Positions 44,137-53,864 are shown, counted from the stretch's first letter. The stretch: DNA of 64,000 bases from Flavobacterium filum DSM 17961 (GCF_000425465.1 NZ_AUDM01000011.1:1-64000), one strand, 5' to 3'. Notes: generated from the sequence alone by a model not told the origin. Translations and numbers: made by a program.

Positions 44137-44282
44137 CCTAGCCCCGATTGAAGCGGAAATTTTTTGTGGCAGACGGGTATTTTTTCTTGCTTTTAAAAAG
44201 CGACCAAAGGGAGCTCTTTTTGAAGCGTAGAAAAAAAGCCGGATGACACAAAAAATTGCAGCGGAAAGCGGGATTAGCTTCT
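44137..44282. repeat. Dispersed hairpin element, copy 3
   Basis: Opens with CCTAGCCCCGATTGAAGCGG and ends with GCGGAAAGCGGGATTAGCTT. Apex AGCGACCAAAGGGAGCTC at 44199-44216. The flanking stem uses a T-rich arm against an A-rich arm (TTTTTTGTG with CACAAAAAA; TTTTTTCTTGC with GAAGCGTAGAAAAAA, imperfect). This copy lies inside the metH leader, between the SAM-I aptamer and the start codon. Confidence 0.75.
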
Positions 44283-44321
44283 AACTATAAAAATTATCAA
44301 GAAAAAGGAGGAAATAAATGG

Positions 44322-44425
44322 GTTATCTGTTCTCGTTTTTTGAACGAGATAGAATGTAGCACCTTCTACAGTTGCAGGGTTGCTAAGCTTTCACAGGGTC
44401 TAGTCCCTCCGGCTTTCGTGATAAC
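44322..44425 (-). ncRNA. SAM-I (S-box) riboswitch of the metH operon
   Basis: On the minus strand: P1 GTTATC (44425-44420) pairs with GATAAC (44327-44322). Core elements are GCCGGAGGGACTAGACCC, TGTGAAAGCTTAGCAACCC, AGAAGGTGCTACATTC and a terminal hairpin TCTCGTTC...GAACGAGA-type (CTCGTT with AACGAG). These are the SAM-I conserved blocks. SAM binding should reduce metH1-metH2-metF expression. The expression platform is not plain: between aptamer and start codon lie 260 bases holding a dispersed hairpin and a short repeat. Confidence 0.93.
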
Positions 44426-44448
44426 GATCAGTATGTGTATGAACGGGG

Positions 44449-44456
44449 CAAATATA
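44449..44456 (-). promoter_or_regulatory. -7 box of the metH operon
   Basis: TATATTTG on the minus strand, a perfect TAnnTTTG, about 24 bases before the SAM-I P1 stem. Confidence 0.65.
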
Positions 44457-44648
44457 GAGAGATATTTGAAATAACAGAAAATTTTTCTACTATTTTTAAA
44501 TATAATTTTTAATACAGTAAAATAATCTAAAATATAAACAATATATAGTTTTAATTTCAGTTTAAGTGAGGTTTATCTAAAAAAGATAATGCAAAGTGGT
44601 TAAAACACTAAAAAACAAAAAAATATTTTTTTAATCAAATAGTCTTTA

Positions 44649-44656
44649 TACATTTG
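44649..44656 (+). promoter_or_regulatory. -7 box of metK
   Basis: TACATTTG, a TAnnTTTG match. Transcription would begin about where the SAM-II aptamer begins. Confidence 0.6.
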
Positions 44657-44663
44657 CATCCGA

Positions 44664-44720
44664 ATCGAAGAGGAAAAATTTGAACTGATTGCAACCTCGT
44701 AAAAAAATGCTAAAGCAGAA
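44664..44720 (+). ncRNA. SAM-II riboswitch of metK
   Basis: P1 is GAGG (44670-44673) with CCTC (44695-44698). The loop ATTTGAACTGATTGCAA and the 3' segment AAAATGCTAAAGCAG match the SAM-II blocks AUUU-AAC-G-AUUGCAA and UGCUAAA. The pseudoknot pairs CTG (44685-44687) with CAG (44716-44718). This is the minimal SAM-II layout. Its target, SAM synthetase, makes the ligand itself. Confidence 0.85.
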
Positions 44721-44753
44721 TACTCCTTTAGTTTTTACCCTGCAATTTTTTTT
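44710..44753 (+). promoter_or_regulatory. Alternative pairing after the SAM-II aptamer
   Basis: CTAAAG (44710-44715) of the aptamer can pair with CTTTAG (44726-44731), which is followed by five T. GCAG (44715-44718) can pair with CTGC (44740-44743), followed by eight T. Either would break the conserved GCTAAAG segment or the pseudoknot, so these are candidates for the expression platform. Confidence 0.45.
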
Positions 44754-44807
44754 CTCGCTATTGTATTAATCATGCTGAAGCAATTCAGTTAAACTTAAAG
44801 TAATATT

Positions 44808-46058
44808 ATGGCTTATTTATTTACGTCAGAGTCTGTGAGTGAAGGACATCCAGACAAAGTTGCGGATCAAATTTCAGACGCATTAATTGACAACTTTTTA
44901 GCATTTGATGCTGAATCAAAAGTAGCTTGTGAAACATTGGTTACAACCGGACAAGTAATTTTGGCTGGTGAAGTAAAATCTAACACCTATTTAGATGTTC
45001 AATCTATCGCACGTGAAGTGATTAGAAAAATTGGATACACTAAAAGCGAATACATGTTTGAGGCCAACTCGTGTGGTGTTCTTTCCGCTATTCACGAACA
45101 ATCTGCTGATATTAACCAAGGAGTTGACAGAGCAAGCAAAGAAGAGCAAGGGGCCGGTGATCAAGGAATGATGTTTGGATACGCTACCAATGAAACTGAT
45201 AATTACATGCCATTAGCATTAGATTTATCGCATGCTTTACTGATTGAATTAGCAGCCATTCGCAGAGAAAACAATGAAATAAAGTACTTACGCCCAGATG
45301 CAAAATCACAGGTAACTTTAGAATATTCAGACGATAACAAACCCGTAAGAATTGATGCTATTGTAATTTCTACTCAACATGATGATTTTGACAATGAAGC
45401 AGCGATGTTAGCTAAAATCAAATCGGATTTGATTGAAATTTTAATTCCAAGAGTAAAAGCAAAATATCCACAATATGCACATTTATTTAACGATAACATT
45501 ACCTATCACATTAATCCTACCGGCAAATTTGTAATTGGAGGGCCTCATGGCGACACCGGATTAACAGGTAGAAAAATCATTGTAGATACTTACGGTGGAA
45601 AAGGAGCACACGGAGGAGGAGCTTTTTCAGGAAAAGATCCATCAAAAGTTGACAGAAGTGCCGCTTATGCCACAAGACATATTGCGAAAAACTTGGTTGC
45701 AGCCGGATTGTGTGATGAAGTTTTGGTTCAAGTATCGTATGCGATTGGTGTTGCCAAACCAACTTCTATCAATGTAAATACGTATGGTACAGCAAAAGTA
45801 AATTTAAAAGATGGTGAAATCAGTAAGATAGTGGAAAGCATTTTCGACATGCGTCCCTATTTTATCGAACAACGTTTGAAACTAAGAAATCCTATTTACA
45901 GCGAAACAGCTGCTTACGGACACATGGGAAGAACTCCTGAAACTGTAACAAAAAGTTTCAAATCTCCTGATGGAGCAGAAAAAACGGTAACAGTTGATTT
46001 GTTTACTTGGGAAAAATTGGATTATGTTGACCAAGTTAAAAAAGCATTCGGATTATAA
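44808..46058 (+). CDS. metK: S-adenosylmethionine synthetase
   Basis: 416 residues. Makes SAM from methionine and ATP. Motifs: [20 protein letters not shown] (ATP and substrate site), [12 protein letters not shown] (flexible-loop hexapeptide region), [40 protein letters not shown]. Single gene behind a SAM-II riboswitch and ended by a strong hairpin terminator, divergent from the metH unit. Confidence 0.97.
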   Translation: MAYLFTSESVSEGHPDKVADQISDALIDNFLAFDAESKVACETLVTTGQVILAGEVKSNTYLDVQSIAREVIRKIGYTKSEYMFEANSCGVLSAIHEQSADINQGVDRASKEEQGAGDQGMMFGYATNETDNYMPLALDLSHALLIELAAIRRENNEIKYLRPDAKSQVTLEYSDDNKPVRIDAIVISTQHDDFDNEAAMLAKIKSDLIEILIPRVKAKYPQYAHLFNDNITYHINPTGKFVIGGPHGDTGLTGRKIIVDTYGGKGAHGGGAFSGKDPSKVDRSAAYATRHIAKNLVAAGLCDEVLVQVSYAIGVAKPTSINVNTYGTAKVNLKDGEISKIVESIFDMRPYFIEQRLKLRNPIYSETAAYGHMGRTPETVTKSFKSPDGAEKTVTVDLFTWEKLDYVDQVKKAFGL

Positions 46059-46080
46059 AATTAACTAACTCAACCATAAA

Positions 46081-46114
46081 AAACCCTGACTCATATTTTG
46101 CAGTCAGGGTTTTT
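46081..46114. terminator. Bidirectional terminator between metK and the barrel gene
   Basis: AAACCCTGACT (46081-46091) pairs with AGTCAGGGTTT (46102-46112), with A and T runs outside, so it can serve both convergent genes. Confidence 0.85.
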
Positions 46115-46119
46115 GCTTT

Positions 46120-48852
46120 TTACAAGTTGTATCTTAAGCTAAATATCAAATAGCGGGGCTGCACAAAATACTGTGAAGTTCTAAAACCAATCTGATTAAA
46201 ACTATCATCATTCAATGAACGCGTATTCAATAAATTGGTCACCCCAACTCTATATTCCATTTTAGCATCTTTTTTACGATACGCCAAACTAGCATTTAAA
46301 AAATCATAACTATTTCTAACCGTTCCGGTTGAATTGGTATAACTATAATAATCATAATCGGCATTAAAGGAAAATCCGTTTAAGAAGAAATAATCTAATT
46401 TAGCAAAAGGTTGTTGAGTTGTAAAGGTGGTTCCTTGATAATCATTTAAAGTGATTGTATAACCGATTTCGATATTTGGCCATTTTGCAAATTGCGTTCC
46501 TAGTGAAGTTCGATAGGTTTGACTAAAGGATTCCGTAGTTTGTACAAAATCAGCACTGGTATTCAGTGGATCAGTTGGGTTCACACGAAGTGTGTTGAAT
46601 TGCGACCAATTCAAATTGAATCCAATATTTGCTTTATAGAATTTTTTAAATGTTCGTTGATACCCTGCTGTTCCGTTAATACTTTTATTTTCGAAATTGG
46701 CATTTACTCGTTCGCTTACTTGATTAATTCCATTAAAAAAGGAACGATTTACAACAGGATCAGAGGTTTCAACATAATTTATATTTCCAAAAATAGTGGT
46801 ATAATTGAATAAATTATATTTGAAATACCGCAAAGAATGCGTTTGTTGTAAGGCATTTTCTAAGTAACGATTTCCACGGTTAAAAGAGTTAAAATTGCTA
46901 AACGTAAACCCTTGTACAAATGAATTAATGTCGCTAAACAAATTGCTCATACGATAATTATACGTTAACGATTCTGATTTTTTAATTTGAAATTGAGCGA
47001 ATAAATCCGGTAAAACTCTACTAAAATCATCTCTTACTCTTGAATCTAACTGGTCATTATACGTGTTGTACCGATGAAAACTAATTCCGGGATTGAATGT
47101 AAATTTTCCTTTGATAAATTTATAATGCACCCCTAAATATGCATCGTTAAAACTATAACGAACGTCATTGTTATAGGTGTCATCCGTCAAAGTCAAACGA
47201 TTTCCGTTATCCAACAATTGAAAAATGGACGAATTATAACTTTGGTAAGAATTTGTGTTTCCTAATGTTATGTTGATATTGCTTTTGGCGGTTAAACTGT
47301 AATAATAATCTACTTTGGCGTCTATACGATTTGTTTTGACAAACCGTGCTTGATTGATGTTGAATGAACTTTGATTCACATCAAATAAGCCTAAATTAGC
47401 AAAAGGTTCATTTAACAAATCCGGATTATACAATGGATCTTCATCTTGGTATTGATGTTGCATTTCGAACGCCCACGTATTTTTTTCATTTTGTGTCCAA
47501 AAAATATTTAAACTTTGGTTTAACGTAATTGGGTCTTGCTTTTTAAATGAACTAATTTCATTAAAGGTCTCGTTGTCACCGGAAAAAGAAGTTGATTCTA
47601 ATACGTTTGACTCTTCTTGATTAGAACGTTTAACAGAAACATCATAATCAAATTGAAAATTTGTATTTGGCTTGTATTTTGAACCTATTTTAAAAATGGA
47701 AAGATTATTGGTTACACGAGAAACATCGCTACGATTTTCAACTGTTTCAACATTGGTTGTATTGGGTTCAAAAATTTCGTTTCTTGATTGAGTATTTGTA
47801 TTCGTTTTGTCTGAAGTTAAAACTGCAAATCCGCTTAAACTCCAAGTTTTTGTCACTTGCTGTGTGATGTTTGCTGCTCCAAATTTGGTGTCAATTTCTT
47901 CTGCTCGATTGTTTCGTTGCGTAGAAATTCCTAAATCGTTTGAAGAAATATTGAAATTGGTTCCACTTCTGCCAATGGTATTTCTAGCTCCACCGGTTAG
48001 TCTAAAATAATCCCTCAAAGAAAAAGGAACATCACCTATATTATTAAAGTTAGATATTACATTTACACTGGTTTTTGGACTGTAATAAAATAATTTTGGA
48101 TTAATGATATATCGTTCATCCGGTCCAACTCCGGCAGAAATATCGCCAAACCAAAACTTATTTTTACCTTTTTTAAGTTTGATATTAATGGCAACATCAT
48201 CGTTGTTGTTTTCTAATCCTCTTAATTGACTTACTTCGGTGTAATTTCGAAGTACTTGCACTTTATCCACCGCATCAGAAGGAATATTTTTTGACCCTAA
48301 CTTGGTATCGCCTTCGAAGAATTTTTTTCCATCTACCAAAAGCTGAGTCACTTTCTTGCCTTCTACTTCAATTTCGCCATCTGCGTTTACATCTACACCA
48401 GGGAGTTTCTTTAAAACGTCTTCTAACTTTCGTTCTGTTCCCGTTTTAAAAGAATCGGCATTGTAAACAATTGTATCGCCTTTTATAGAAACCGGCATTT
48501 CTTGCACGACTTCAACACCTTCTAAACTTATTCCACCTTCTTTCAAGGTGATTACTTTTTGAATATTTTCGGTTTGTGTTTGAACCGTTAAATCCAATGA
48601 TTGGAATCCTATAAAACTAACCTTTATTTTATAATTTGAATTGGGCTTTAAATTCAGTTGAAATTTACCTTTGTCATTGGTAATTCCATACGCATCCATG
48701 GCTTTTGTATCTTGATTAATAGCCATTACGTTTGCCATTTCAAGCGGTTTTCGTAACGTATCTTGAACAATTCCCTCTACCCTAACCGATTGAGCGAAAC
48801 TTACATATGAAAAAAACAAAAAAAGGTAAATTGAAATTTTATATTTAAGCAT
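46120..48852 (-). CDS. Outer-membrane beta-barrel protein with CarboxypepD_reg domain
   Basis: 910 residues. Signal peptide to SFAQ, a carboxypeptidase-regulatory-like domain (about 22-105, VRVEGIVQDTLRKPLEMANVM), a TonB-receptor-plug-like domain (about 125-215, LEDVLKKLPGVDVNADGEIEVEGKKVTQLLVDGKKF) and a long OMP_b-brl_3-type barrel ending YLIFSLRYNL. There is no clear TonB box, and the ligand is unknown. It follows the GLPGLI gene by 17 bases, a frequent pairing in Flavobacteria. Confidence 0.88.
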   Translation of the reverse strand: MLKYKISIYLFLFFSYVSFAQSVRVEGIVQDTLRKPLEMANVMAINQDTKAMDAYGITNDKGKFQLNLKPNSNYKIKVSFIGFQSLDLTVQTQTENIQKVITLKEGGISLEGVEVVQEMPVSIKGDTIVYNADSFKTGTERKLEDVLKKLPGVDVNADGEIEVEGKKVTQLLVDGKKFFEGDTKLGSKNIPSDAVDKVQVLRNYTEVSQLRGLENNNDDVAINIKLKKGKNKFWFGDISAGVGPDERYIINPKLFYYSPKTSVNVISNFNNIGDVPFSLRDYFRLTGGARNTIGRSGTNFNISSNDLGISTQRNNRAEEIDTKFGAANITQQVTKTWSLSGFAVLTSDKTNTNTQSRNEIFEPNTTNVETVENRSDVSRVTNNLSIFKIGSKYKPNTNFQFDYDVSVKRSNQEESNVLESTSFSGDNETFNEISSFKKQDPITLNQSLNIFWTQNEKNTWAFEMQHQYQDEDPLYNPDLLNEPFANLGLFDVNQSSFNINQARFVKTNRIDAKVDYYYSLTAKSNINITLGNTNSYQSYNSSIFQLLDNGNRLTLTDDTYNNDVRYSFNDAYLGVHYKFIKGKFTFNPGISFHRYNTYNDQLDSRVRDDFSRVLPDLFAQFQIKKSESLTYNYRMSNLFSDINSFVQGFTFSNFNSFNRGNRYLENALQQTHSLRYFKYNLFNYTTIFGNINYVETSDPVVNRSFFNGINQVSERVNANFENKSINGTAGYQRTFKKFYKANIGFNLNWSQFNTLRVNPTDPLNTSADFVQTTESFSQTYRTSLGTQFAKWPNIEIGYTITLNDYQGTTFTTQQPFAKLDYFFLNGFSFNADYDYYSYTNSTGTVRNSYDFLNASLAYRKKDAKMEYRVGVTNLLNTRSLNDDSFNQIGFRTSQYFVQPRYLIFSLRYNL

Positions 48853-48869
48853 ATTTTTTAGTTGTAAAA

Positions 48870-49772
48870 TTATCCGCCAATTCTGAATTGCATTCCACCT
48901 CTGCCACCTTGACCCTGATTCATTTCTCTCATTTCATTCATTTTTTCCATGACAATTTTATCATATTCAGCTTGTGTTACAACTTTACCGTTTTTAGGAG
49001 CTTTAATTTCTTTTTTCTCTTTTGTATTCAAAACAATCTTAGAACATAAAACAACCGTTTTACCATCTGTAACTTCTAAAATAAGACCAGGTAGTCCCCA
49101 ATAGTTCTCCGGTCCTTGATTGATAGGGATTTCAGGAGTATACCATGCAGTTATGCTAATTTCTTTGGGCATCTCCCAACCATCCATAAAATTAGTAGTT
49201 TTCGCTTCTTCTTTTTTCTTTTCGCCTTCAGCTTTTTCATCTTTTTTATCTTCCGCTTTTCTTCTGAAATTTCTAAAATCTGACTGTGTTACCGGTCTAA
49301 CCGCTGTGGCTTTATAACACGTATAATTACCGATTTGTTTGGTTTCGCCTTCTAATTTCCACTCATACTTTGGCAAACTGTCTTTTACTAAAAATTCTTT
49401 TCCAAAAAACTCTTTGTCAACTGTAAACATTTTTTCTTTCACATTTTTATAATGTGTTCCACCACCACCCATCATTGAAGTCATAAAACGCATTCCGCCA
49501 CCTTGTCCTGGAGCATCTAATTTTTCTTCTTCTTTATAAATAGAAGCACTTTTATCGAAATTTAAAATGAACGTTTTTTCAAAAGCAGCCTTCATTCGTT
49601 CTTGAAACATTTTTTGCATTTCAGGCGTTATTTCTCTATTTCCAGAAAAACCAGCAGTCATATCTGCTGTACTGGTTTTAGATTCATACACAGCCATTCC
49701 CTGAAAATCTTGGGCAAAAACACTAATTACAGCTGCAAAAAAAGTAAGTAAAGTAACTACAATGGTTTTCAT
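48870..49772 (-). CDS. GLPGLI-family secreted protein
   Basis: 300 residues. Signal peptide MKTIVVTLLTFFAAVISVFAQ. The family motif is present as YWGLPGLILEVTDG near residue 225. A charged KKAEDKKDEKAEGEKKKEEAK segment (about 175-195) and a Met/Gly/Gln-rich tail are lineage-specific. Function unknown; usually encoded with an outer-membrane barrel, as here. Confidence 0.9.
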   Translation of the reverse strand: MKTIVVTLLTFFAAVISVFAQDFQGMAVYESKTSTADMTAGFSGNREITPEMQKMFQERMKAAFEKTFILNFDKSASIYKEEEKLDAPGQGGGMRFMTSMMGGGGTHYKNVKEKMFTVDKEFFGKEFLVKDSLPKYEWKLEGETKQIGNYTCYKATAVRPVTQSDFRNFRRKAEDKKDEKAEGEKKKEEAKTTNFMDGWEMPKEISITAWYTPEIPINQGPENYWGLPGLILEVTDGKTVVLCSKIVLNTKEKKEIKAPKNGKVVTQAEYDKIVMEKMNEMREMNQGQGGRGGMQFRIGG

Positions 49773-49897
49773 TTTATTGCGTTTTAAAATTGGTAAAACA
49801 AATATGACGAGTTGTAACGAGTTTTGTTACCAATTTTTTGTTAAAAAACTAATGGTTAAAAAGGAATTTCTACTAATTAAAGTGTACTTTAGCTATC

Positions 49898-50692
49898 ATG
49901 AAAAAATTTATTCTTTTTCTTTGCTTTTTTATCATATCCATTGGCTTTGCTCAGGAAAAAGTTATTAAGCCTCAATTAGTAACAACTTCAACTTTAGTAG
50001 CAGATGAGTTTTTTGGGTCAGATTCTTTTGGCTATGTTTATTATAATAAAGCAAATGTGTTTTATAAGCAAAAAAACAAAGAGCTTTTTCAATATAAAAA
50101 TTTAGCTTTAGGAAAAATAAAAGGGGTAGATTTACAAAATCCGTTAAAAATTGTTCTTTTTTATGAAGGGTTTAATTCGGTTGTCACCTTAGATAATCAA
50201 TTGAACGAAACCTTGCTATTCAATTTTTCTAAAAACCAAAACAATCCAATTGTGACCTCAGCTGTAGGATTGGCTTCTCAAAACCGTTTATGGCTTTTCA
50301 ATTCCTTGCCAATGCAATTGGGGTTGTATGATTTTAACAAACAACAATGGCAATCGCTTTCGCAACCTTTTCAAAGCCCGATTCAATATTATCAAACTGA
50401 TTACAATAATTTTTATTGGGCTGATTCAAATAACAACATTTATAGTTGTGATATCTTTGGTAAAATAACCGCTTTAGGTACAATTCCAAAATTTGATGCT
50501 GTTCAAATTTTATCCTATGAAAAAGTTGTTTTTCAAATTGAAAATAAATTATTTTTCCATGATTTAAAAGACAACTCAACAATTGAAATTCAATTAGATA
50601 AAAAAATGATTGAAAAATTTCAAGTTAAAGACCAATTTTTGCTTATTTTTACCGAGAGCGAAATAAGTAAATATCAAATTCTTTTACCGTAA
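49898..50692 (+). CDS. Secreted protein of unknown function
   Basis: 264 residues. Signal peptide MKKFILFLCFFIISIGFAQ. The rest reads as repeated four-strand blades (GYVYYNKANVFYKQ, RLWLFNSLPMQLGLYDF, NNFYWADSNNNIYSCDIFGKI), suggesting a beta-propeller. Its stop codon overlaps the start of the deoxynucleoside kinase by one base, so the two are coupled, although one is exported and the other is cytosolic. Confidence 0.75.
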   Translation: MKKFILFLCFFIISIGFAQEKVIKPQLVTTSTLVADEFFGSDSFGYVYYNKANVFYKQKNKELFQYKNLALGKIKGVDLQNPLKIVLFYEGFNSVVTLDNQLNETLLFNFSKNQNNPIVTSAVGLASQNRLWLFNSLPMQLGLYDFNKQQWQSLSQPFQSPIQYYQTDYNNFYWADSNNNIYSCDIFGKITALGTIPKFDAVQILSYEKVVFQIENKLFFHDLKDNSTIEIQLDKKMIEKFQVKDQFLLIFTESEISKYQILLP

Positions 50693-51306
50693 TGCACATA
50701 GCAGTAGCAGGCAATATTGGAGCCGGAAAAACCACTTTAACACGACTATTAGCCAAACATTTTAAATGGGAACCGCATTTTGAAGATGTGGTTGACAATC
50801 CGTATTTGGATGATTTTTACCATCAAATGGAACGTTGGTCCTTTAATCTTCAAATTTACTTTTTGAATAGCCGATTCAGACAAATTCTACAAATTCGCGA
50901 AAGCGGAAAGAAAATTATTCAAGACAGAACTATTTACGAAGATTCCCATATTTTTGCTCCTAACCTGCATGCCATGGGTTTAATGACCAATCGTGATTTT
51001 AATAATTACAAATCATTGTTTGAATTGATGGAAAGCATGGTTCAATCACCTGATTTGTTGATTTATTTGAGAAGTTCTATTCCCAATTTAGTGAGCCAAA
51101 TTCACAAAAGAGGGCGTGATTATGAAAATACGATTTCGATTGACTATCTAAGTCGATTGAACGAACGCTACGAAGCTTGGATTCAAAGTTACGACAAAGG
51201 AAAATTGCTAATTATTGATGTAGACAACATCAATTTCGTTGATAATCCCGAAGATTTAGGAATGATAATCAACCGAATAGATGCCGAAATAAACGGATTA
51301 TTTTAG
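50692..51306 (+). CDS. Deoxynucleoside kinase
   Basis: 204 residues. P-loop GNIGAGKTT at 7-15, DRTIYEDSHIFA (the DRS/DRT motif), and RGRDYENTISIDYLSRLNERYEAW (lid region). It phosphorylates deoxynucleosides (dA/dG type most likely) in salvage. Ends at a bidirectional hairpin terminator. Confidence 0.92.
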   Translation: MHIAVAGNIGAGKTTLTRLLAKHFKWEPHFEDVVDNPYLDDFYHQMERWSFNLQIYFLNSRFRQILQIRESGKKIIQDRTIYEDSHIFAPNLHAMGLMTNRDFNNYKSLFELMESMVQSPDLLIYLRSSIPNLVSQIHKRGRDYENTISIDYLSRLNERYEAWIQSYDKGKLLIIDVDNINFVDNPEDLGMIINRIDAEINGLF

Positions 51307-51325
51307 TACTAAAACATAGAAAATT

Positions 51326-51349
51326 GCCTCAATTTATTGAGGCTTTTTT
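51326..51349. terminator. Terminator between the deoxynucleoside kinase and beta-mannosidase genes
   Basis: GCCTCAA (51326-51332) pairs with TTGAGGC (51337-51343) and is followed by six T on the plus strand. It overlaps the last codon of the convergent gene. Confidence 0.75.
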
Positions 51350-53819
51350 ATTGCATCGTATCAAACAACGATTTTACTTTTATGTTTTGTACTGGTTTTG
51401 ACAATTTGATGAATCGCTTTTCTTTTGGCAATAAATCAAAATAATTATCTTCAAAAAACACTTCACCTTCTGAATAAATGAAAACATCTTTGGCTAAAAT
51501 ATCAGAGGAAATTTCAAAAGTAAAACTATCAATAGTTCTAATTTGAATTGTTGGCTTTTGAAGTTTTAATTCTTTAGGTTTTGCAAAAAAATAATTTGAT
51601 TGAACTTCATTCAATTGCACTTTTAAAACGGTTTGTTGCCAATCGAATGATTTCAATTCCTCTTTCAGTATTTCATAAACAATTGTACTCGTATTTTCTT
51701 CAACACTAATTTCTTTCGAAGTTTTCCATAGTGATTTTCCCTCGAAGGAAAGCAATTCTAATTCCAATTTCCCTGAATAATTTTCGAAATCATCATTAAC
51801 TAAATACACTTTATATTTATCATTTTCATTTGCAACCGAAAGCAGCAAATTCTCAAAACTTCGTTTCGCTTGATACTGAAAGGCTTTCCAATTCCCAAAA
51901 TAATCCAATGAACTCCAAGACGTAACGGGCCAACAATCGTTTAATTGCCAATATAGCGTTCCCATACAATACGGTTTAGCTCTTCGGTGGGCTTCAATGG
52001 CGGTTTTCATGCCACGAGCTTGCAACAATTGGGAAACATACAGATAATCTTCAAAATCTTTTGGCACCACATAATCGCGTTCCATGTATTCGTTGATGGT
52101 TTCGTAACCTGTGGGATGTTTTTGATGATTTTTGAGGGCTTCGGAAGTGAAATTTAAATCTTCTTTATTAATTACTTTTTGTAAGGTTTCCATATTGGGC
52201 ATACCTTGAAAACCGTATTCACTTACAAACCTTCCTACCTTTTTTTCATATATCTCAAAGGGTTCTTTTCCCCACCAAACGCCCCAATAATGCACATCGC
52301 CTTGGGTTAAACTTTCTTTTCTTCCCCAACCTTTCGATGGAGAAGACGACCAATAAATATTCTTTCCTTTCGGAAGCAAACTGTCTAATGTTTGCGGAAT
52401 CATTTCATGAAATACTTTTTTGTAATCATTCCAAATTTGAGTTGAATCGGCTTTGGAATAATTAAATTGCTTTTGCCAACCCCAATTGTGCCAACCCTCA
52501 TCATTTTCGTTATTACCGCACCAAATAGCAATACTTGGATGGTTTTGTAAGCGATTTACGTTGTCAATTACTTCTTGTTTTACATTTTCTACAAATTTTT
52601 CATCGCTAGGATACATTGCACAGGCAAACATAAAATCTTGCCAAACTAAAATTCCTTTGGCGTCACAAGCTTCATAAAAGTCATCATCAAAATAAACGCC
52701 ACCGCCCCAAACGCGAAGCATGTTCATATTCGCTTTTTTAGCATTTTCAACTAAAGAAAAATAAGTGGAATCCGAAACTCGTGGCAAAAAACTATCAGGA
52801 GGAACCACATTGGCACCTTTCATAAACACGGATTTTCCGTTTATTTTGAAGTAGAAACTGCTTCCAATTTGGTCTTTTTCCTGAATTAATTCGATGGTTC
52901 TTAGACCAATATGTAGCTTTTTTGAATCCAATAATTGATTTTTATGACTGATTTCAACAGTAAAATGATATAAATTCGCATCACCTAATCCGTTACACCA
53001 CCACAATTTTGGATTCGCAATTTCATAAGTCATTTTGATTTTATTCTTTCCTTTTTTCAAATTGAAAGTTTCTGATTTTTCATTAATTTTCAGCTGAATC
53101 GTTTTGACTTTGGAAACGTAAATTTCGGTTGTGAATTCTAAAATCGCTTTTTTGTCATTCAATTCGATTTGACTGTATTTTATGTTTTCAATTTTACCCG
53201 AATTCCAAAATTTCAATTGGACTGGTTTCCAAATTCCTGTCGTTACGAATCGTGGCCCCCAATCCCAACCGAATTGATATTGTGCTTTTCGAACAAAAAC
53301 ACGTTCTTTTTCAGGTAAAGTATACGATAATTTTTTCGCTTCTTCTTTCCCTTTTTGGACTACAGAATGAAAAACCACTTTTAAATGATTGGTTCCGATT
53401 TTCAAATGTGATTTGGAAGAAATGGTCCATTTTCGGAACATATTATCAGCATCTAAAACTACTTTCCCATTCAAATAAACGGTTGCATAGGTGTCCAAAC
53501 CCTCAAATTCCAAATCAATGTTTTGATTTTTTAAATCGGCTTTTGAAATTGTAAAATGAGTTTCGTATTCCCAATTTTCATTTTCAATCCACTGCAATTG
53601 CTTTTCATTAGCTCCGAAAAATGGATCAGGAATTAGTTGGTTTTGAAACAAATCGGTATGAAGCGTTCCGGGAATGGTCGCTTTGTGTTTTTTTATTTCG
53701 TTTTGCTTATTGAATATCCAGTTTTCGGTTGACAAATTACGATAGGAAGTTTGTCCAAAAAAGAAAAAACAATTTAGACTGCATATGAAAACGAAAATAT
53801 CTTTAACCATATAAGGCAT
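51348..53819 (-). CDS. Beta-mannosidase (GH2)
   Basis: 823 residues. Signal peptide ending FFFFGQ; an ATG at 53810 is an equally good start. GH2 sandwich domains frame a TIM barrel. The acid/base is in IWCGNNENDEGW and the nucleophile in RFVSEYGFQGMP. LRVWGGGVYFDDDFYEACD and YWQLNDCWPVTSWSSLDYFG are typical of beta-mannosidases. It would cut beta-mannosyl ends, such as the Man-beta-1,4-GlcNAc of N-glycan cores. It sits near glycosylasparaginase and hexosaminidase genes. Confidence 0.92.
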   Translation of the reverse strand: MPYMVKDIFVFICSLNCFFFFGQTSYRNLSTENWIFNKQNEIKKHKATIPGTLHTDLFQNQLIPDPFFGANEKQLQWIENENWEYETHFTISKADLKNQNIDLEFEGLDTYATVYLNGKVVLDADNMFRKWTISSKSHLKIGTNHLKVVFHSVVQKGKEEAKKLSYTLPEKERVFVRKAQYQFGWDWGPRFVTTGIWKPVQLKFWNSGKIENIKYSQIELNDKKAILEFTTEIYVSKVKTIQLKINEKSETFNLKKGKNKIKMTYEIANPKLWWCNGLGDANLYHFTVEISHKNQLLDSKKLHIGLRTIELIQEKDQIGSSFYFKINGKSVFMKGANVVPPDSFLPRVSDSTYFSLVENAKKANMNMLRVWGGGVYFDDDFYEACDAKGILVWQDFMFACAMYPSDEKFVENVKQEVIDNVNRLQNHPSIAIWCGNNENDEGWHNWGWQKQFNYSKADSTQIWNDYKKVFHEMIPQTLDSLLPKGKNIYWSSSPSKGWGRKESLTQGDVHYWGVWWGKEPFEIYEKKVGRFVSEYGFQGMPNMETLQKVINKEDLNFTSEALKNHQKHPTGYETINEYMERDYVVPKDFEDYLYVSQLLQARGMKTAIEAHRRAKPYCMGTLYWQLNDCWPVTSWSSLDYFGNWKAFQYQAKRSFENLLLSVANENDKYKVYLVNDDFENYSGKLELELLSFEGKSLWKTSKEISVEENTSTIVYEILKEELKSFDWQQTVLKVQLNEVQSNYFFAKPKELKLQKPTIQIRTIDSFTFEISSDILAKDVFIYSEGEVFFEDNYFDLLPKEKRFIKLSKPVQNIKVKSLFDTMQ

Positions 53820-53864
53820 ATAAGTTTTTAGAGTGAAAGCTTAATTAAAATTAATGAAGCTCAT

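Noticed and set aside
44305..44359. AGGAGG followed by an ATG on the plus strand (44318), possible short gene
   Set aside because: The frame is only 13 codons and is the complement of the SAM-I leader; the phylum does not use such sites as a rule.
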